Source: JAJDIA01 sp031555145 (GTDB lineage: Bacteria > Bacteroidota > Bacteroidia > Bacteroidales > Tannerellaceae). Taken from it: a stretch of DNA of 41,112 nt. Positions 40,210 through 41,112 of the stretch are shown here, in pieces. A program made the translations under genes and the position numbers. A model generated the notes under the pieces. The model did not search any database, had not been told where the DNA came from, and saw only the letters and a list, made by a program, of their open reading frames with translations. Every line of letters starts with the position of its first letter. Within the stretch, counting starts at the first letter, position 1. The stretch is from positions 1-41,112 of the forward strand of contig JAVBUR010000063.1 of assembly GCA_031555145.1 (NCBI GenBank). Reading direction: 5' to 3'.

Positions 40210-40417
40210 CGGTGAATGCCCGGTCACGGGCATCGTGTTCGTAGCCGTGGGTGCAAGCCCACGGACAGGAGGATGGGTGATGTTTATGCGCCGCGGCAGC
40301 GCCGCCCTAATTGCCCCACCGGCGGCGCTGACGCGGCGCCACATGGCACATCCCGCCCAAAACCGGGGGCGTGCACCCACGGTTACGAACACGATACCGC
40401 TGACGCGGTATTCACCG
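40210..40417. repeat. 208-bp GC-rich near-palindrome
   Basis: The 55-base arms 40210-40264 and 40363-40417 are inverted copies with about 8 mismatches (shared core ATCGTGTTCGTA and CCGTGGGTGCA). Inside them GCGCCGCGGCAGCGCCGCC pairs with its inverted copy (one mismatch), leaving a loop of about 14 bases. The element could fold as one long hairpin. Short open frames on both strands start with nearly the same residues (MFVAVGA and MFVTVGA), as expected from a palindrome, and are not real genes. It looks like a dispersed intergenic repeat. Confidence 0.8.
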
Positions 40418-40630
40418 TCGCAAAATCTTCAAATACTGGAAAATCTGAAACTCCGGCAAGGTGTCATTTGTAAATAAACGGCTCTTTTCACCCCCTCCTC
40501 AGCGACTCTTCCTTTTTTTGAGTCCACACTCCACCGCGCTGCCTCCCAGCGAATTACGGTGAACTCTATAGAAAAAACTCCACCTTGATTCCACAAAAAC
40601 ATCCACAACCTGATTGTTCAATCATCTGGC

Positions 40631-40638
40631 TATATTTG
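40631..40638 (+). promoter_or_regulatory. Promoter-like -7 box inside the inverted-repeat element
   Basis: TATATTTG, a full TAnnTTTG match, lies in the central segment between the 110-bp arms and would direct transcription rightwards. No gene start follows inside the window. Such an octamer can occur by chance in AT-rich DNA. Confidence 0.25.
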
Positions 40639-40648
40639 TTTGAACAAC

Positions 40649-40765
40649 TACCTATAGTTGACAGAACGTTCGCCTATGGTCGTTTTGCATCTAAGCGTTT
40701 GTCTATCTGCGCCTAAGAGTTGTTTCATCGACATCTGGATGTTGTTGCAACGACATCTAGGCCTA
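40649..40765 (+). repeat. Degenerate repeats of about 21 bp
   Basis: Six degenerate units recur at about 21-base steps: CCTATAGTTG (40651), CCTATGGTCG (about 40673), TCTAAGCGTTTG (about 40690), CCTAAGAGTTG (about 40712), TCTGGATGTTG (about 40734) and TCTAGGCCTAG (about 40756). The shared core is roughly YCTAxxxGTTG. They lie in the centre of the inverted-repeat element. Confidence 0.45.
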
Positions 40766-41112
40766 GATTCAGCAACGTGTGCACATTGATTTTGGAAGTG
40801 TACCCGTGGATGTCGGGACGCCGATTCTACGATTTTTCCGGTGGAGTCAGTGTGGAGTTTTTTTCTATAGAGTTCACCGTAATTCGCTGACAGGAAGCGC
40901 GATGGAATGTGGACTCAAAAAAAGGAAGAGTCGCTGAGGAGGGGGTAAAAACACCATGGTCTGTCTAAAAAATCACCGTTATGATTTTTTCAAACGTCAT
41001 CGTGTTTGTGAACGAACGCGATGATGATCGTTCAGTAACGTCATTCTCTTTTTTGTGGCGATTCGTCGATTGGGAGATATCGGAAGCAGACCTCGTCAAA
41101 TCCAGGCCTGCG

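Larger units (their letters stand above)
40485..40951. repeat. 467-bp element with 110-bp terminal inverted repeats
   Basis: The arm at 40485-40594 and the inverted arm at 40841-40951 agree at about 100 of 110 positions with a single one-base gap. Shared blocks include CAGCGACTCTTCC, TTTTTTTGAGTCCACA and GCGAATTACGGTGAACTC. The arms flank about 246 bases of unique, non-coding DNA. This could be a MITE-like element, two opposed copies of one repeat, or an invertible segment. No transposase gene is inside. Confidence 0.8.
40112..41112. other. Long non-coding region with inverted repeats
   Basis: The last kilobase has no believable gene. Its open frames, about 75-95 codons long (40017-40477), come from a GC-rich palindrome and mirror each other on the two strands. 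It holds a 208-bp near-palindrome and a 467-bp inverted-repeat structure, described separately. An AT-rich 9-bp hairpin (AAAAAATCA/TGATTTTTT, 40967-40990) follows the second. A small hairpin TTGAAAG/CTTTCAA (40167-40187) lies before the first. Confidence 0.7.

Noticed and set aside
40108..40477. Three small frames on both strands (75-95 codons)
   Set aside because: They arise from the 208-bp palindrome; the mirrored starts (MFVAVGA/MFVTVGA) show they are by-products of an inverted repeat.
1..41112. CRISPR array, rRNA genes, prophage or complete insertion sequence
   Set aside because: I saw no regularly spaced identical repeats, rRNA segments, phage genes or transposase genes.

Overview
The window reads as chromosomal DNA of an anaerobic Bacteroidales bacterium, most likely from the Tannerellaceae/Parabacteroides area (genus inferred, not proven). 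Supporting signs are Bacteroidetes-type promoter boxes (TAnnTTTG) before several genes, the rsfS-ftsH-cdsA order, a PorT-family barrel, DUF3276 and DUF5606 proteins, a long NusB, and a tRNA without encoded CCA.

Layout. 330-6972 (+): dnaG primase, a NatAB-like ABC pair and a secreted GH3 beta-glucosidase. 7106-7176 (-): tRNA-Gln(CTG). 7396-10960 (+): rsfS, ftsH, cdsA, converging on a porT-family gene (-). 11805-11972 (+): a small 2[4Fe-4S] ferredoxin. 12085-12438 (-): a PUR/DUF3276 protein. 12693-16135 (+): nusB, yajC, a YbbR protein, coaE and DUF5606. 16239-39462 (-): 17 consecutive genes. 39617-40111 (+): a YbaK/ProX-type deacylase. 40112-41112: non-coding, with two large inverted-repeat structures.

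The centre of interest is the 23.2-kb minus-strand block. All 17 genes point the same way, with 4-bp overlaps or gaps of at most 22 bp, one promoter-like box in front and a hairpin behind, so it looks like a single operon. In transcription order it encodes: a 2[4Fe-4S] protein; a radical SAM enzyme; a DUF116-polyprenyl diphosphate synthase fusion; two terpene-cyclase/prenyltransferase-repeat proteins, one a squalene-hopene-cyclase-like class II cyclase with an intact DxDDT motif; two PQQ-like beta-propellers; an NHL-like propeller with Cys clusters; a multi-[4Fe-4S] NapG-like protein with a Tat-like leader; a NapH-like membrane Fe-S protein; a membrane-anchored PQQ-like propeller; a HydC-HydB (NuoE-NuoF)-type NADH/FMN/Fe-S fusion; a [2Fe-2S]/[4Fe-4S] partner; a propeller lipoprotein; a MacB/FtsX-type ABC transporter; and a GT4 glycosyltransferase.

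My inference is that the operon makes, modifies and perhaps glycosylates and exports a cyclised polyprenyl lipid, coupled to an NADH-driven electron path through the inner membrane to periplasmic beta-propeller proteins. No squalene synthase, hydrogenase, formate dehydrogenase, periplasmic nitrate reductase or PQQ synthesis gene is in the window, so neither the product nor the terminal electron acceptor can be named. I do not recognise it as a described system.
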